Shown: positions 24,269 through 33,307 of the stretch, one piece after another
Layout: every line of letters begins with the position of its first letter
Numbering within the stretch: the first letter of the stretch is position 1
Assembly: GCA_964652255.1 (NCBI GenBank)
Contig: CAZZBM010000001.1
Coordinates: forward strand, 62,001-126,000
Direction: 5' to 3'
DNA: 64,000 nucleotides
DNA from: CAZZBM01 sp964652255
Lineage (GTDB): Bacteria > Bdellovibrionota > Bacteriovoracia > Bacteriovoracales > CAZZBM01
The notes under the pieces: model-generated
What the model was told of the DNA's origin: nothing
Seen by the model: only the letters and a program-made list of their open reading frames with translations
Database searches by the model: none
Program-made: the position numbers and the translations under genes

Positions 24269-24628
24269 TTATTTTCTAGAATAGTCTACCGCAATTCTCG
24301 CTTGTTTTCCAGAAAGATTTCTTAAGAAATAATGTTTAGCTCTACGTGATTTTCCTTTTGTAACTAGCTTTACACTTTCAACGACAGGAGAGTGAAAAGG
24401 AAAAATTCTTTCGACACCAACACCACTAGAAATTTTTCTTACTTTAAAATTAGAGGTTAAATCATGACCACCTTTAATAGCAACACAAGTTCCTTGAAAA
24501 TTTTGAATTCTTGTCTTAGCTCCTTCAATAACTTTAACAGCAACAATAATTTCATCACCTGGTCTAAAGTCATCATATTGATTTTGATCTTTTTTATAAA
24601 TTTGCTCTACTTTTTTTAATAAGTCCAT
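24269..24628 (-). CDS. rplS: 50S ribosomal protein bL19
   Basis: 119 residues. Typical bL19 pattern: FRPGDEIIVAVKVIEGAKTR, IQNFQGTCVAIKGG, FKVRKISSGVGVERIFPFHS, then VTKGKSRRAKHYFLRNLSGK. It sits at the 30S-50S interface. It lies at the end of the conserved block rpsP-khpA-rimM-trmD-SPOUT-rplS, separated by one base from the upstream methyltransferase gene. Confidence 0.97.
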   Translation of the reverse strand: MDLLKKVEQIYKKDQNQYDDFRPGDEIIVAVKVIEGAKTRIQNFQGTCVAIKGGHDLTSNFKVRKISSGVGVERIFPFHSPVVESVKLVTKGKSRRAKHYFLRNLSGKQARIAVDYSRK

Positions 24629-24629
24629 T

Positions 24630-25184
24630 TCAAATCCTTTCTAATAGCTTGTAGAGGTAAATAGCAACAGCAGACCTCACAGAAAGATGATTATAATCAC
24701 CACAACCTTGTATAGGAGGGAGCTGACCATCACTCTCTTTGATGACTTCTTCACTAAGTCCCCAAGAAGTACCAAATAACAATAAAACAGGCTCTTTGTC
24801 AATAAATTCTATGGCTTGATTCCAAGACAGCTCTTGTCCGTGATTTTTAGCACAAGTTGCCAAAATTTTAGGTCGAATTTTTTCTTTACTTTCAATCTCT
24901 CTTATAACCTCCCTTAGAGAATTCTTTAAAACAATTCTTTTAAAAGCTTCTGATCTATCGGGATGATATTGCTCATTTTGAGGTAAATGCCAATGATCAA
25001 TAATCTTTTGAGCTACTTTTTGTTGCTGAGGCAAAGGACTCACAATATAATACTTTTTTACATCAAAAGTACGACAACTACGGGCAATATCATGTAGATC
25101 CATATTAGTAATAGAACTAGTGATAATTTCTCCTTGCTTTCCTTTTACAGGATAATGAATTAGAGCTAAATAAACTTTTTTCAC
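24630..25184 (-). CDS. SPOUT-fold RNA methyltransferase adjacent to trmD
   Basis: 184 residues. It fits the SPOUT RNA methyltransferase family PF09936 (from memory), known next to trmD and rplS in delta-proteobacteria, Aquificae and some Firmicutes. Seen here: the opening VYLALIHYPVKGKQGEIITSS, TNMDLHDIARSCRTF, the SAM-knot segments LLFGTSWGLSEEVI, and GDYNHLSVRSAVAIYLYKLL near the C-terminus. It should methylate RNA using SAM; the target is unknown. It overlaps trmD by 4 bases. Confidence 0.85.
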   Translation of the reverse strand: MKKVYLALIHYPVKGKQGEIITSSITNMDLHDIARSCRTFDVKKYYIVSPLPQQQKVAQKIIDHWHLPQNEQYHPDRSEAFKRIVLKNSLREVIREIESKEKIRPKILATCAKNHGQELSWNQAIEFIDKEPVLLLFGTSWGLSEEVIKESDGQLPPIQGCGDYNHLSVRSAVAIYLYKLLERI

Positions 25185-25852
25185 AAAAGATCTTTCCTAT
25201 ACTTTTTAGTCCATTCTAAACTTTTTTCCTCATGAAATTCTTGAATTTTTTTATGATGTCCTGAAAGCAAGACCTCAGGAACTTCTTTTCCTTCAAAAAG
25301 ACTTGGCTTAGTATAAGTTGGTCCTTGCAAATACCCTTCAGAAAAAGACTCACCTCTTAAAGATTCCTCATTCCCTAAAACTCCAGGAACAAGTCTTAAA
25401 AAAGAATCCAAAATAGTTAAAACAGGAATTTCACCACCAGTAAGAACAAAATCACCTACAGAATAAAATTCATCCACATAAAGCTCCAAAAATCTTTCAT
25501 CAATTCCTTGATATCTTCCACAAATAAAAACTAAGTTTTCTTGCTGAAAATTTTGAGCTAATTTTTTAGCTTCTTCATGATTCCAAATCCTACCTCTAGG
25601 CGCAGGACAAATTACCTTATAAGGTTTAGCAATGCTTTCTAAAGCTTTTTTAAAAACGTCTGCTCTTAAAGTCATGCCTACTCCACCATAGCTTGGACTA
25701 TCTACATTTTTATAAGAATTTTGAGTAAAATTTCTTAAAAAAACGAATTCAAGATCAAATTTTTTATTTTTAATAGCTCTAGAAATAATACCATCACTTT
25801 TAAAAGCATTGAAATAATCTTCAATAAGACCAATAACAAAGATTTTTTTCAT
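25181..25852 (-). CDS. trmD: tRNA (guanine-N1-)-methyltransferase TrmD
   Basis: 223 residues. TrmD makes m1G37 in tRNAs reading CNN and related codons and prevents frameshifting. Conserved segments: PSYGGVGMTLRADVF, FICGRYQGIDERFLELYVDE, the knot core YSVGDFVLTGGEIPVLTILD and LVPGVLGNEESLRGES. It is shorter than the E. coli protein (255), mainly by trimming at the C-terminus. Three unknown genes separate it from rimM, which is normally adjacent. Confidence 0.96.
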   Translation of the reverse strand: MKKIFVIGLIEDYFNAFKSDGIISRAIKNKKFDLEFVFLRNFTQNSYKNVDSPSYGGVGMTLRADVFKKALESIAKPYKVICPAPRGRIWNHEEAKKLAQNFQQENLVFICGRYQGIDERFLELYVDEFYSVGDFVLTGGEIPVLTILDSFLRLVPGVLGNEESLRGESFSEGYLQGPTYTKPSLFEGKEVPEVLLSGHHKKIQEFHEEKSLEWTKKYRKDLL

Positions 25853-25915
25853 AAAAAAATTTATAAAAAAAGTTATAATTTTTTGTCTAGTAAAAATAAA
25901 TTTTATGAACTTTTT

Positions 25916-26395
25916 TCAACATTTATTATTTAAAATAAGTACATAGTAATATTTAACAAAGAAAAGATCTTCAAACCAAAATTCATATTTTTTTAAATTC
26001 TTATACAACATTTTTTTTTTTAATTCTTCGTATTTTTTTTGAGTCAATTCATGAAAATAATTTTGATCTTCTTTCGTAGCAAAAGAAAAACTTATAGTGG
26101 GATCAGTTTTTGTTATGATAAAATAATTTTCAAAATTTTTTTCTTTACCATCATCAACAACCTTATATTGATAAGAGATTGTATCATAATAACAAGGTAA
26201 ACACATTAAAGCCAAAGGGATGCTACCATCAATTAGATTATAATCTAATTCATCATTGGAATAAAATAAAACACTTTCAAATTTTTTTTTATTAAATTGT
26301 TCTTTTTCAACTTGTTTTTTGAAAAATTTATCTTCATTAATTATCAAAATTAACAATACGAAAATGCTAAAAAAAATATTTTTTAGCAATCTCAT
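25916..26395 (-). CDS. Membrane-anchored protein of unknown function, paralogue of its upstream neighbour
   Basis: 159 residues. One N-terminal membrane helix (NIFFSIFVLLILIINE) is followed by a soluble, Lys/Glu-rich region probably outside the cytoplasm. FATKEDQNYFHELTQKKYEEL corresponds to FESEEDRELFYKRIQILYEKY in the gene directly upstream, and both end with a similar hydrophobic strand, so they look like duplicates. No known domain. It overlaps the upstream gene by 4 bases and is inserted in the trmD-rimM interval. Function unknown. Confidence 0.55.
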   Translation of the reverse strand: MRLLKNIFFSIFVLLILIINEDKFFKKQVEKEQFNKKKFESVLFYSNDELDYNLIDGSIPLALMCLPCYYDTISYQYKVVDDGKEKNFENYFIITKTDPTISFSFATKEDQNYFHELTQKKYEELKKKMLYKNLKKYEFWFEDLFFVKYYYVLILNNKC

Positions 26396-26886
26396 GGGTG
26401 TGTTGTTAAAATAATTTCAATGTATTGAATAAAACCTCCATTCTCTCCCCAAGAAAGATCAGTTGGATATTCTTTTTTATATTTTTCATATAATATTTGA
26501 ATTCTTTTGTAAAACAATTCTCTATCTTCCTCTGATTCAAAGAGAAAAACTACAAAGAGAGTTTCTAAGGCATAAGGAGATTCTAAACCTGTATTAGAAA
26601 TTAATATGATTTTATCCCTTAAATAAATAGAGTGATCTTTATCAAGAACTCCTATTTTAATTATTTTTTTTCCATCAACATTTTCAAAATAAGTATTTAA
26701 ATAGAATTGAGGAATAACTTCTTTTTTTTCATTTTGATCTTTAAAAAATTTTACAATTTCTTTTTTTAAAGATGTATCAGGTTTATAAGGATCATTTAAT
26801 AAAATTTTATAAGATAAATATCCTAAAAAAAACGTAGTATTCAAAGAAACAAGAATAAGTATTAATAAAGATAACAAATTTTTCAA
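26392..26886 (-). CDS. Membrane-anchored protein of unknown function
   Basis: 164 residues, starting at TTG with AAGGG a few bases upstream. An N-terminal membrane helix (NLLSLLILILVSLNTTFFLGYL) anchors a soluble region with strands such as KIIKIGVLDKDHSIYL and FVVFLFESEEDRELFYK. It resembles the gene that follows (see 25916-26395). No recognised family. It is probably co-transcribed with the surrounding translation genes. Function unknown. Confidence 0.55.
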   Translation of the reverse strand: MKNLLSLLILILVSLNTTFFLGYLSYKILLNDPYKPDTSLKKEIVKFFKDQNEKKEVIPQFYLNTYFENVDGKKIIKIGVLDKDHSIYLRDKIILISNTGLESPYALETLFVVFLFESEEDRELFYKRIQILYEKYKKEYPTDLSWGENGGFIQYIEIILTTHP

Positions 26887-26934
26887 AAAAACCCTTTTAT
26901 TTTTTTAATAGTTATTATAAAAATAATATTATTT

Positions 26935-27384
26935 TTATTTTACATACCTTGTGATGTAATCTTTAAAACAAGCACAGGGATTACTATTAACTTCCGACAA
27001 TGGACAAAAACCTCCTGGGCTTAAAAATTTATTTTTACCCTGTGGATCTGTAAAAACAAAAACAATGGGAGTATTATTTTTTTCACCATGACATTGAACT
27101 ATATTTGAGTGTTGTCTCATCTTACCATCTGTTCCCAACAAGCCATAATTTGTATAATACCACTCTCCATCTTGATCTTGAAAAACTATAATATAATACT
27201 TTTGAGTTCCTTTGTATGTATGCTTAAGAGGACTACTTGAATTTTCTTCTTTCTTTTTTTTAGCTATTTGTTGAATCTGAACAACCTCAGGCTTTTTCTG
27301 AGGCTTGGAAAGTTCATCCACTACATGCTCCCCAGCAAACTCAATTGTTAATGCAGTAACAACCCATCTAATAATTTCAAACAT
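26935..27384 (-). CDS. Hypothetical protein with Lys-rich linker and Cys-containing C-terminal domain
   Basis: 149 residues. The N-terminus (EIIRWVVTALTIEFAGEHVVD) is amphipathic or weakly membrane-associated; a basic, Ser-rich linker (KKKKEENSSSPLKHTYKG) leads to a beta-type domain (KYYIIVFQDQDGEWYYTNYG, TPIVFVFTDPQGKNKF) with cysteines at CHGE, CPLSE and the pair NPCACF near the C-terminus. The Cys set could form disulfides or bind metal, but no known site is matched. It is the first of three inserted genes between rimM and trmD. Function unknown. Confidence 0.5.
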   Translation of the reverse strand: MFEIIRWVVTALTIEFAGEHVVDELSKPQKKPEVVQIQQIAKKKKEENSSSPLKHTYKGTQKYYIIVFQDQDGEWYYTNYGLLGTDGKMRQHSNIVQCHGEKNNTPIVFVFTDPQGKNKFLSPGGFCPLSEVNSNPCACFKDYITRYVK

Positions 27385-27447
27385 AAAATACCAATATTTT
27401 TTATTTAGTAAGAAAAAACAAAAAAGAAAAGACTGTTTTGAAAAATT

Positions 27448-27897
27448 TCAAAAAAAAAGAATTTTCTTGAGTTGATACTCATCTCCAACAAGGTCAAAGA
27501 ATTCCTCTAAAAAGGGTACTTCAATGATTTTTTTAGTTTTTTCATCTAAAAGAACTAAAATATCTTGATTCGCTCCATTGAGATAAAAGCTTTGATAAGT
27601 ATAATTTTTAATCTTTATAAAAGGATAATCAGAAGGATAAGGAGTCTTTTTTAAAGGAAAATCCTCTCTCTTAAGAAAAATCCCCTGAGAAAAATCTAAA
27701 GAATTTTCTAGAGAAAGAACAAAAGAATGAATATTTTCATGGTATTTTTTAAGAACTAAACTCGATTTCTTTTCTTTATTATAAACAATAAAAGAAGATT
27801 TAATAAAAAAATAAGAAGGATGTGAAGGATAAACCTTTACATCCCCCTTGTAACCAAAAGGTTGAACTTTCGAAGAGATACAAATGAAATTATTCAA
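27448..27897 (-). CDS. rimM: Ribosome maturation factor RimM, short and divergent
   Basis: 149 residues versus about 170-180 usually. Position between khpA and trmD is the strongest evidence. Both expected parts can be traced: the N-terminal barrel start (SSKVQPFGYKGDVKVYP, for the usual G..G.vkv), and the C-terminal PRC barrel (LVLLDEKTKKIIEVPFLEEF, for l.v...g.e.liPf). RimM binds uS19 and helps 30S head maturation. It overlaps khpA by 8 bases. Confidence 0.8.
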   Translation of the reverse strand: MNNFICISSKVQPFGYKGDVKVYPSHPSYFFIKSSFIVYNKEKKSSLVLKKYHENIHSFVLSLENSLDFSQGIFLKREDFPLKKTPYPSDYPFIKIKNYTYQSFYLNGANQDILVLLDEKTKKIIEVPFLEEFFDLVGDEYQLKKILFF

Positions 27898-28129
27898 TAA
27901 TTTCTAGCATACAACGCTTCTTCATCTTTGTTGAAGCTGCTGTTAAGAGTGTTCTAATAGACTTTGCAGTATTGCCTTGCTTGCCAATCACTTTACCAAG
28001 ATCAGCTTTATTCACTTTCAGCTCAATTACTGTTGTAGAATCTCCTACAACTTCATTGACCTGAATATCTTCAGGGTAATCTACTAAATATTTACAAATA
28101 GTTATTACTAATTCTTTTACATCATTCAT
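27890..28129 (-). CDS. khpA: KH-domain RNA-binding protein KhpA
   Basis: 79 residues, one KH domain with the GxxG loop in GKVIGKQGNTAKSIRTLL. KhpA proteins bind RNA and in Gram-positives act with KhpB in cell-length control and post-transcriptional regulation. It lies between rpsP and rimM, its usual place in Firmicutes and delta-proteobacteria-like lineages. The start has an excellent Shine-Dalgarno (AAGGAG). Confidence 0.93.
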   Translation of the reverse strand: MNDVKELVITICKYLVDYPEDIQVNEVVGDSTTVIELKVNKADLGKVIGKQGNTAKSIRTLLTAASTKMKKRCMLEIIE

Positions 28130-28143
28130 GATTCTACTCCTTG

Positions 28144-28386
28144 TTATACTGACTGCACTTTTTTCATAAGATTTTCAACTGTCTCTGTCATTTGAGCCCC
28201 TTTAGAAATCCAAAGATCAAGTGATTCTTTATTAATTTTAAATCCCTCTTGATTTTTAGAAAAAGGATCAAAATACCCTAATTTTTCCAAGAACTTACCA
28301 TCCCTTGGAGAACGACTATCTGCCGCAACAATAGAATAAAAAGGTCTTTTTTTTCTTCCCATACGAGCTAATCTAATTTTAATCAT
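28144..28386 (-). CDS. rpsP: 30S ribosomal protein bS16
   Basis: 80 residues. IKIRLARMGRKKRPFYSIVA, then RSPRDGKFLEKLGYFDP and ERV-like LWISKGAQMTETVENLMKK are typical of bS16. It stabilises the 30S platform and body. It follows ffh by 38 bases and precedes khpA by 14 bases. Confidence 0.97.
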   Translation of the reverse strand: MIKIRLARMGRKKRPFYSIVAADSRSPRDGKFLEKLGYFDPFSKNQEGFKINKESLDLWISKGAQMTETVENLMKKVQSV

Positions 28387-28424
28387 AGATTTCTCTTTAC
28401 TAAAAAAAGTTTATTTGCGTCAAG

Positions 28425-29825
28425 TTAAAAATATCTTTTACCAAAAGGACTTGTTCCTTTCTTTTTGTCTTTCTCCAGAGAGACTTGTTGGGTTAAGTTT
28501 TGCAAAGAAAGATTACCTTGCAGTTGTCCTCTTTTTAAAGAAGGTAATACCTGAGTAAAACTATTCTTCATTTGAAGATATTTTTCATAAAAACCCTGAA
28601 CTTTATCTAGAAGAAGACCAGAACCCTTAGCTATCCTCTGCTGTCTAGAAGGATTTTTAAGGAGAAAATCTTTTTGTCTCTCTTCTTTTGTCATAGACTG
28701 AATAATATAAGTATATTCCTGAATTTGTCTTTCTAGATCTTGAAAATTGATTTGTTGTTTTAAGACAGTATTAAAACCAGGTATAAGTTTTAATAAGTGA
28801 GATAAAGAGCCAATTTTTTTCATTTGATTTAATTGCTGAAGAAAATCCTCAAAATTAAAAGATTTCTGTTCAAATTTAGAAATTAAATTCTCAGAATCAT
28901 CTTTAGACGTAACTTCCTCTACTTTTTCTAAAAGAGTTTTTAAATCTCCCCTATCTAAAAGTCTTGATACTAATCTATCAGGATAAAATAATTCTAAATC
29001 CTTAAATTTTTCTCCCACAGAAAAATATTTAATAGGAAGATTCAGTGTTGCCTTCATAGAAAAAGCTGCTCCAGCTTTAGCATCAGCATCCATTTTTGTT
29101 AAGACAAAACCTGTTAAAGGTAGTACCTTAGCAAAGTTTTCAGCAACAGAACAAGCTTGTTGACCAAGTAAAGCATCTACCACAAGAAAAATTTCTCCAA
29201 GATTAATATCTTCTTTAATATCTCTAAGCTCTTTCATTAATTTAGCATCTAATTCTAATCGACCTGCTGTATCAATTAAAATAAGATTTTTCCCTAATTC
29301 TTTCCCTTTTTTGAGACCCTCTTGAATAATTTCTTTCATGGAAAGACTAAGATTAGAATCAAAATAGTCAACTCCTAAATTTTTAGCATGAACAACAAGC
29401 TGTTCCTTAGCTGCTGGTCTTTGATTATCAGCAGGAATAAGATAAACATTTTTTTTATTCTTATTCTTATAAAGATAGGCTAATTTTGCTAAAAAAGTTG
29501 TTTTTCCAGCTCCGTTTAAACCAACTAAAGTAATCATAGTTGGATCTTTTTTATTATTTTCAATAGTAAAAAGATTTATAAGCTCATCATGAACAACCTT
29601 TAAAAATTGCTCTTCTAAGGTTAGCTTTTTATGCAACTTGGAATCAAGAAGAGAAGTCTTAATTTTTTCCAAAAAAGAATGAACAACTTTAATATTAACA
29701 TCAGAATCTAAAAGAGTTTCTTTTAATTCCTGTAACAGATCTTTTAAATTCTCTTCACTGAATTTAGCTTGACCCTTAATTTTTTCATAAACTGAATAGA
29801 TTTTATTAGTAATCTGATCAAACAT
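28425..29825 (-). CDS. ffh: Signal recognition particle protein Ffh
   Basis: 466 residues. N domain helices, then the G domain with P-loop GLNGAGKTTFLAKLA, LIPADNQRPAAKEQL, DTAGRL and TKMDADAKAGAA; the C-terminal M domain (GSLSHLLKLIPGF) binds 4.5S RNA and signal peptides. It targets inner-membrane proteins co-translationally via FtsY. No SRP RNA gene is seen in the window. The start has Shine-Dalgarno AAGGA and lies inside the end of the ABC transporter gene (8-base overlap). Confidence 0.97.
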   Translation of the reverse strand: MFDQITNKIYSVYEKIKGQAKFSEENLKDLLQELKETLLDSDVNIKVVHSFLEKIKTSLLDSKLHKKLTLEEQFLKVVHDELINLFTIENNKKDPTMITLVGLNGAGKTTFLAKLAYLYKNKNKKNVYLIPADNQRPAAKEQLVVHAKNLGVDYFDSNLSLSMKEIIQEGLKKGKELGKNLILIDTAGRLELDAKLMKELRDIKEDINLGEIFLVVDALLGQQACSVAENFAKVLPLTGFVLTKMDADAKAGAAFSMKATLNLPIKYFSVGEKFKDLELFYPDRLVSRLLDRGDLKTLLEKVEEVTSKDDSENLISKFEQKSFNFEDFLQQLNQMKKIGSLSHLLKLIPGFNTVLKQQINFQDLERQIQEYTYIIQSMTKEERQKDFLLKNPSRQQRIAKGSGLLLDKVQGFYEKYLQMKNSFTQVLPSLKRGQLQGNLSLQNLTQQVSLEKDKKKGTSPFGKRYF

Positions 29826-31431
29826 ATAATCCTTTTTTTTGAACTCTTTCTAAGTTAAAAACTTTATTAGCATAAGATAAAAGCTTTAAATTATGAGTTG
29901 TAAAAATTAAAGTTATATTTTCATGGGTTAAAAATTCAAATACTTTTTTTTCCATCACTTCATCAAGAAAACAAGTACTTTCATCTAAAAGTAAAATCTT
30001 AGGCTCAAACAAGAGAGCTCTCACAAGAGCAATCTTTTGTCTTTGACCACCAGAAAGATTTTTTCCAAATTCACCAATAGGTCTTTGTAAAGAAAAAGAA
30101 TCATCTTGAGTCATGTCATTCATTCCAAAGAGATGAAATAAATCCAAAAACTTTTTCTTATTAATAAAATCAAATCCATAAAAAAGATTATCTTCAAGAG
30201 TTCCATTGAACAAAAAACTTTGCTGAGGTAAAAAAACAATCTTATCATAAATATTTTTTTGATAAATAATTTGCCCTTTTTTAACTTGTTCAAAACCAGC
30301 TATTAAAGTTAACAGGGTTGATTTTCCTACACCCATAGGACCTGTAACAGCAATTTTATCTCCTTGATGAATCTTTAAAGAAAAATTTTTAAAAACCTCA
30401 TAATGAGAATAAGAAAAAGAAATATTTTTTACATCAATAAATTCTTCTTGTTCTTGAGTTGAAATATTTTCATCTAGTTCTTTTGCCTCATAAAGATCAA
30501 CTATAGCCTTCATATCTATTGCACTATCTGTAGAAAGTCTGATTTCTGTCAAAAGTTGCATTAAAGGTAAAACTAAAGCTGTTAATTGTCTTTTAAGAAA
30601 AATAACCTGGGATAAAATATAAGGTTGATAAAAAACAAAAGATAAAGCAATAAGAATACAAGAAGTTACAAAAGAATTCACCAAAACTTGAGTCTTAACT
30701 AATTGATTAGCAAAAGTTTGCCAAACATTAGCTTCTTTACTTAACCAGCTATCTAATCTTTTTTCTTCAAACCTTAGATTTCTTCTAACAAAAAATGTAT
30801 TCACTAAACTGTCTGTTAAAATTCCAGCAGTTTTTTCATTCATTCTCCAACCCTTAAATCTTGTTAACAAATAATTTCTAGAAAATTTATAATAAAGAAT
30901 AGGTCCAAAAAAAAGAGCAACAAGAGTAGGCATAAGAATAAATCCGTAAGAATAAATGGTAAATAAAATAATAACTATTTTTAAAATCAAAGGAATTAAT
31001 TGCTGAAAAAAAACTCTTAAATAAATTCTTACACTAAAAGGAATTCTTCTAATGAGACTGATAAGCTCAGGAGTAGAATAACTTCTTATTTGATAATAGG
31101 GCATGCGATGAAGCTTTAAAACAAGATCTTGAGTAATATTTTTTATAGCCATGTTAATAACAGGATAGAAAGACCAATCAATAATAGGTTGAATAATAGA
31201 TTTAATGAAATTAAAAAATAAATAAAAATTTACTAGAAAAGCAAAAGATCCTAAGAAAGCATCTTTTTCATAAAACTTAACTAAATAAGTGAAACTATAA
31301 GGCAAAAGAATAGTTACTAGAAGTATATCTATTGTGCTAAAAAAAAGACCTAAAAAAAATCCTCTTCTAGTTTCAGAAGAATAATTAATATATTGAAAAA
31401 AAATTTTTCCAACCCGAAAGAACAACTTCAT
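29818..31431 (-). CDS. ABC exporter, fused membrane and ATPase domains
   Basis: 537 residues. Residues 1-320 contain about six membrane helices (type IV exporter fold); the nucleotide-binding domain follows with Walker A GPMGVGKSTLL, Q-loop PQQSFLFNG, signature NLSGGQRQKIALVRALL and Walker B ILLLDESTCFLD. It is a half-transporter that would work as a dimer in the inner membrane. Substrate is unknown; lipid or peptide export is typical. It overlaps ftsH by 4 bases at its start. Confidence 0.9.
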   Translation of the reverse strand: MKLFFRVGKIFFQYINYSSETRRGFFLGLFFSTIDILLVTILLPYSFTYLVKFYEKDAFLGSFAFLVNFYLFFNFIKSIIQPIIDWSFYPVINMAIKNITQDLVLKLHRMPYYQIRSYSTPELISLIRRIPFSVRIYLRVFFQQLIPLILKIVIILFTIYSYGFILMPTLVALFFGPILYYKFSRNYLLTRFKGWRMNEKTAGILTDSLVNTFFVRRNLRFEEKRLDSWLSKEANVWQTFANQLVKTQVLVNSFVTSCILIALSFVFYQPYILSQVIFLKRQLTALVLPLMQLLTEIRLSTDSAIDMKAIVDLYEAKELDENISTQEQEEFIDVKNISFSYSHYEVFKNFSLKIHQGDKIAVTGPMGVGKSTLLTLIAGFEQVKKGQIIYQKNIYDKIVFLPQQSFLFNGTLEDNLFYGFDFINKKKFLDLFHLFGMNDMTQDDSFSLQRPIGEFGKNLSGGQRQKIALVRALLFEPKILLLDESTCFLDEVMEKKVFEFLTHENITLIFTTHNLKLLSYANKVFNLERVQKKGLYV

Positions 31432-33287
31432 GTTAAAACTGGATCTAAACCAGAAACATTTTCATCGTCACTAGAATCAGAATTATTTTTATCAGGAAAA
31501 AGAACTTTTTGAATGTCTTGAGCATTCAGAGTTTCTTTTTCTATTAACACTGTTGATAATTTGATTAAGTTTTCTTTGTTTTTATGAAGAATTTCTAAGG
31601 CCTTCTTATAACCCCAATCAACTAACAAAGAAATCTCTTCATCTATAAGAGCCGCTGTTTTTTCTGATAATATATTTTGTTGTCCTAAACTAGCACCTAA
31701 AAAAGGCTGATCCTTTCCTCTTCCTCCTAAATGAATAGGACCTAATTTGGACATTCCCCAATAACAAACCATATTTTTAGCCAACTCTGTTGCTCTTTCA
31801 ATATCATTAGAAGCTCCATTGGTGACTTCATTAAAAATAATTTCTTCAGCAGCTCTTCCACCCATTAAAAAAGCAATATAATTTTGCCCTTTTTCCTTCG
31901 TAAGATTAAGTCTATCTTCGTTAGGGAGTGTTTGAGTTACCCCTAAAGCCATTCCTCTTGGAATGACTGTCACTTTATGAATCGGGTCCATGCCAGCAAG
32001 ATTCATTCCCACAAGAACATGCCCAGCTTCATGATAAGCAGTAACTTTTTTTTCTACTTCAGAGATCACTAAAGATTTTCTAGCTGAACCCATTAAAACT
32101 TTATCTTTAGCTTCTTCAAGATCAACCAGTTCAATCTCTTTTTTATTTTCTCTTGCAGCAATTAAGGCAGCCTCATTGATTAAATTAGCTAAATCAGCTC
32201 CTGTAAAACCTGGAGTTCCTTGAGCAATCACCTTTAAATCAATTCCTTTTTTTAAAGGAGTTTTTTTTGTATGTACTTTTAAAATTTCTAAACGACCTTT
32301 AATATCTGGCCGAGAGACAACAACCCTTCGATCAAAACGACCTGGCCTTAATAAAGCTGGATCCAAAACATCCACTCTGTTGGTAGCTGCAATAACAATA
32401 ATACTATTTTTATTATCTTCAAAACCATCCATTTCTACTAAAAGTTGATTTAAAGTCTGCTCTCGTTCATCATGACCACCACCTAGTCCAGTTCCACGAT
32501 GACGCCCAACAGCATCAATTTCATCGATAAAAATAATACAAGGAGATTGTCTTTTTGCCTGCTCAAAAAGATCTCTTACTCTTGAAGCACCAACTCCAAC
32601 GAACATTTCAACAAAATCAGATCCTGAGATAGAAAAGAAAGGAACATCAGCTTCTCCAGCTACAGCTTTCGCTAAAAGCGTTTTTCCTGTTCCTGGAGGA
32701 CCAACAAGCAAGACTCCTTTAGGAATTTTTCCCCCTAATTGAGTATACTTTTTAGGGTGCTTTAAAAAATCTACAATTTCTTCTAATTCTTCCTTAGCTT
32801 CTTCCACTCCAGCCACATCTTTAAAAGTAACTTTTAAATCTGCAGAAGGTTTTTTTGTTTTTACTTTACCAAAAGAAAAAGCTTTTCCTCCCCCTGCCTG
32901 CATTTGTTTGAAAAACATAAATAAAAGACCCATAAGAAATAACATGGGCAACCAGTTCATAATAAAATTAGGTAGAAAATCACCTTGCTCTTCTTTTTCA
33001 TAATTAGGGATAAGACCAGCTTGTTCTACATATTTTAAAATTTGATCAGTATCAGCTGTGACTTTAAAATAAGAAGCTTGATCATAACCTTCTTTAAAAC
33101 GACCTTTAACTAATTTTTTACCCTTAAAAGTCACTTCTTGAATTTGATTCTTTTCTAAAGCCTTAGCTAATTGATTAAAAGTTAAATCTTTTGACTGAAA
33201 TTCTTTTTGATCTAGATTTCTTAAAACCAAAAAAGAAAATAAAATAATCAAAGACCAACTAATCAAAGTTTTATACTGTTTTTTCAT
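31428..33287 (-). CDS. ftsH: ATP-dependent zinc metalloprotease FtsH
   Basis: 619 residues. Two membrane helices bracket a small periplasmic region (residues 1-130); the AAA+ domain has Walker A GPPGTGKTLLAKA, Walker B IIFIDEIDAVG and SRH ATNRVDVLDPALLRPGRFD; the protease has the zinc site AYHEAGHVLVG with third ligand D in NDIERAT. It degrades membrane and short-lived regulatory proteins. tilS-ftsH is a widely conserved pair, here 20 bases apart. The C-terminus is acidic (SSDDENVSGLD). Confidence 0.97.
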   Translation of the reverse strand: MKKQYKTLISWSLIILFSFLVLRNLDQKEFQSKDLTFNQLAKALEKNQIQEVTFKGKKLVKGRFKEGYDQASYFKVTADTDQILKYVEQAGLIPNYEKEEQGDFLPNFIMNWLPMLFLMGLLFMFFKQMQAGGGKAFSFGKVKTKKPSADLKVTFKDVAGVEEAKEELEEIVDFLKHPKKYTQLGGKIPKGVLLVGPPGTGKTLLAKAVAGEADVPFFSISGSDFVEMFVGVGASRVRDLFEQAKRQSPCIIFIDEIDAVGRHRGTGLGGGHDEREQTLNQLLVEMDGFEDNKNSIIVIAATNRVDVLDPALLRPGRFDRRVVVSRPDIKGRLEILKVHTKKTPLKKGIDLKVIAQGTPGFTGADLANLINEAALIAARENKKEIELVDLEEAKDKVLMGSARKSLVISEVEKKVTAYHEAGHVLVGMNLAGMDPIHKVTVIPRGMALGVTQTLPNEDRLNLTKEKGQNYIAFLMGGRAAEEIIFNEVTNGASNDIERATELAKNMVCYWGMSKLGPIHLGGRGKDQPFLGASLGQQNILSEKTAALIDEEISLLVDWGYKKALEILHKNKENLIKLSTVLIEKETLNAQDIQKVLFPDKNNSDSSDDENVSGLDPVLT

Positions 33288-33307
33288 TTCTACCTTCTAT
33301 ATATAAT

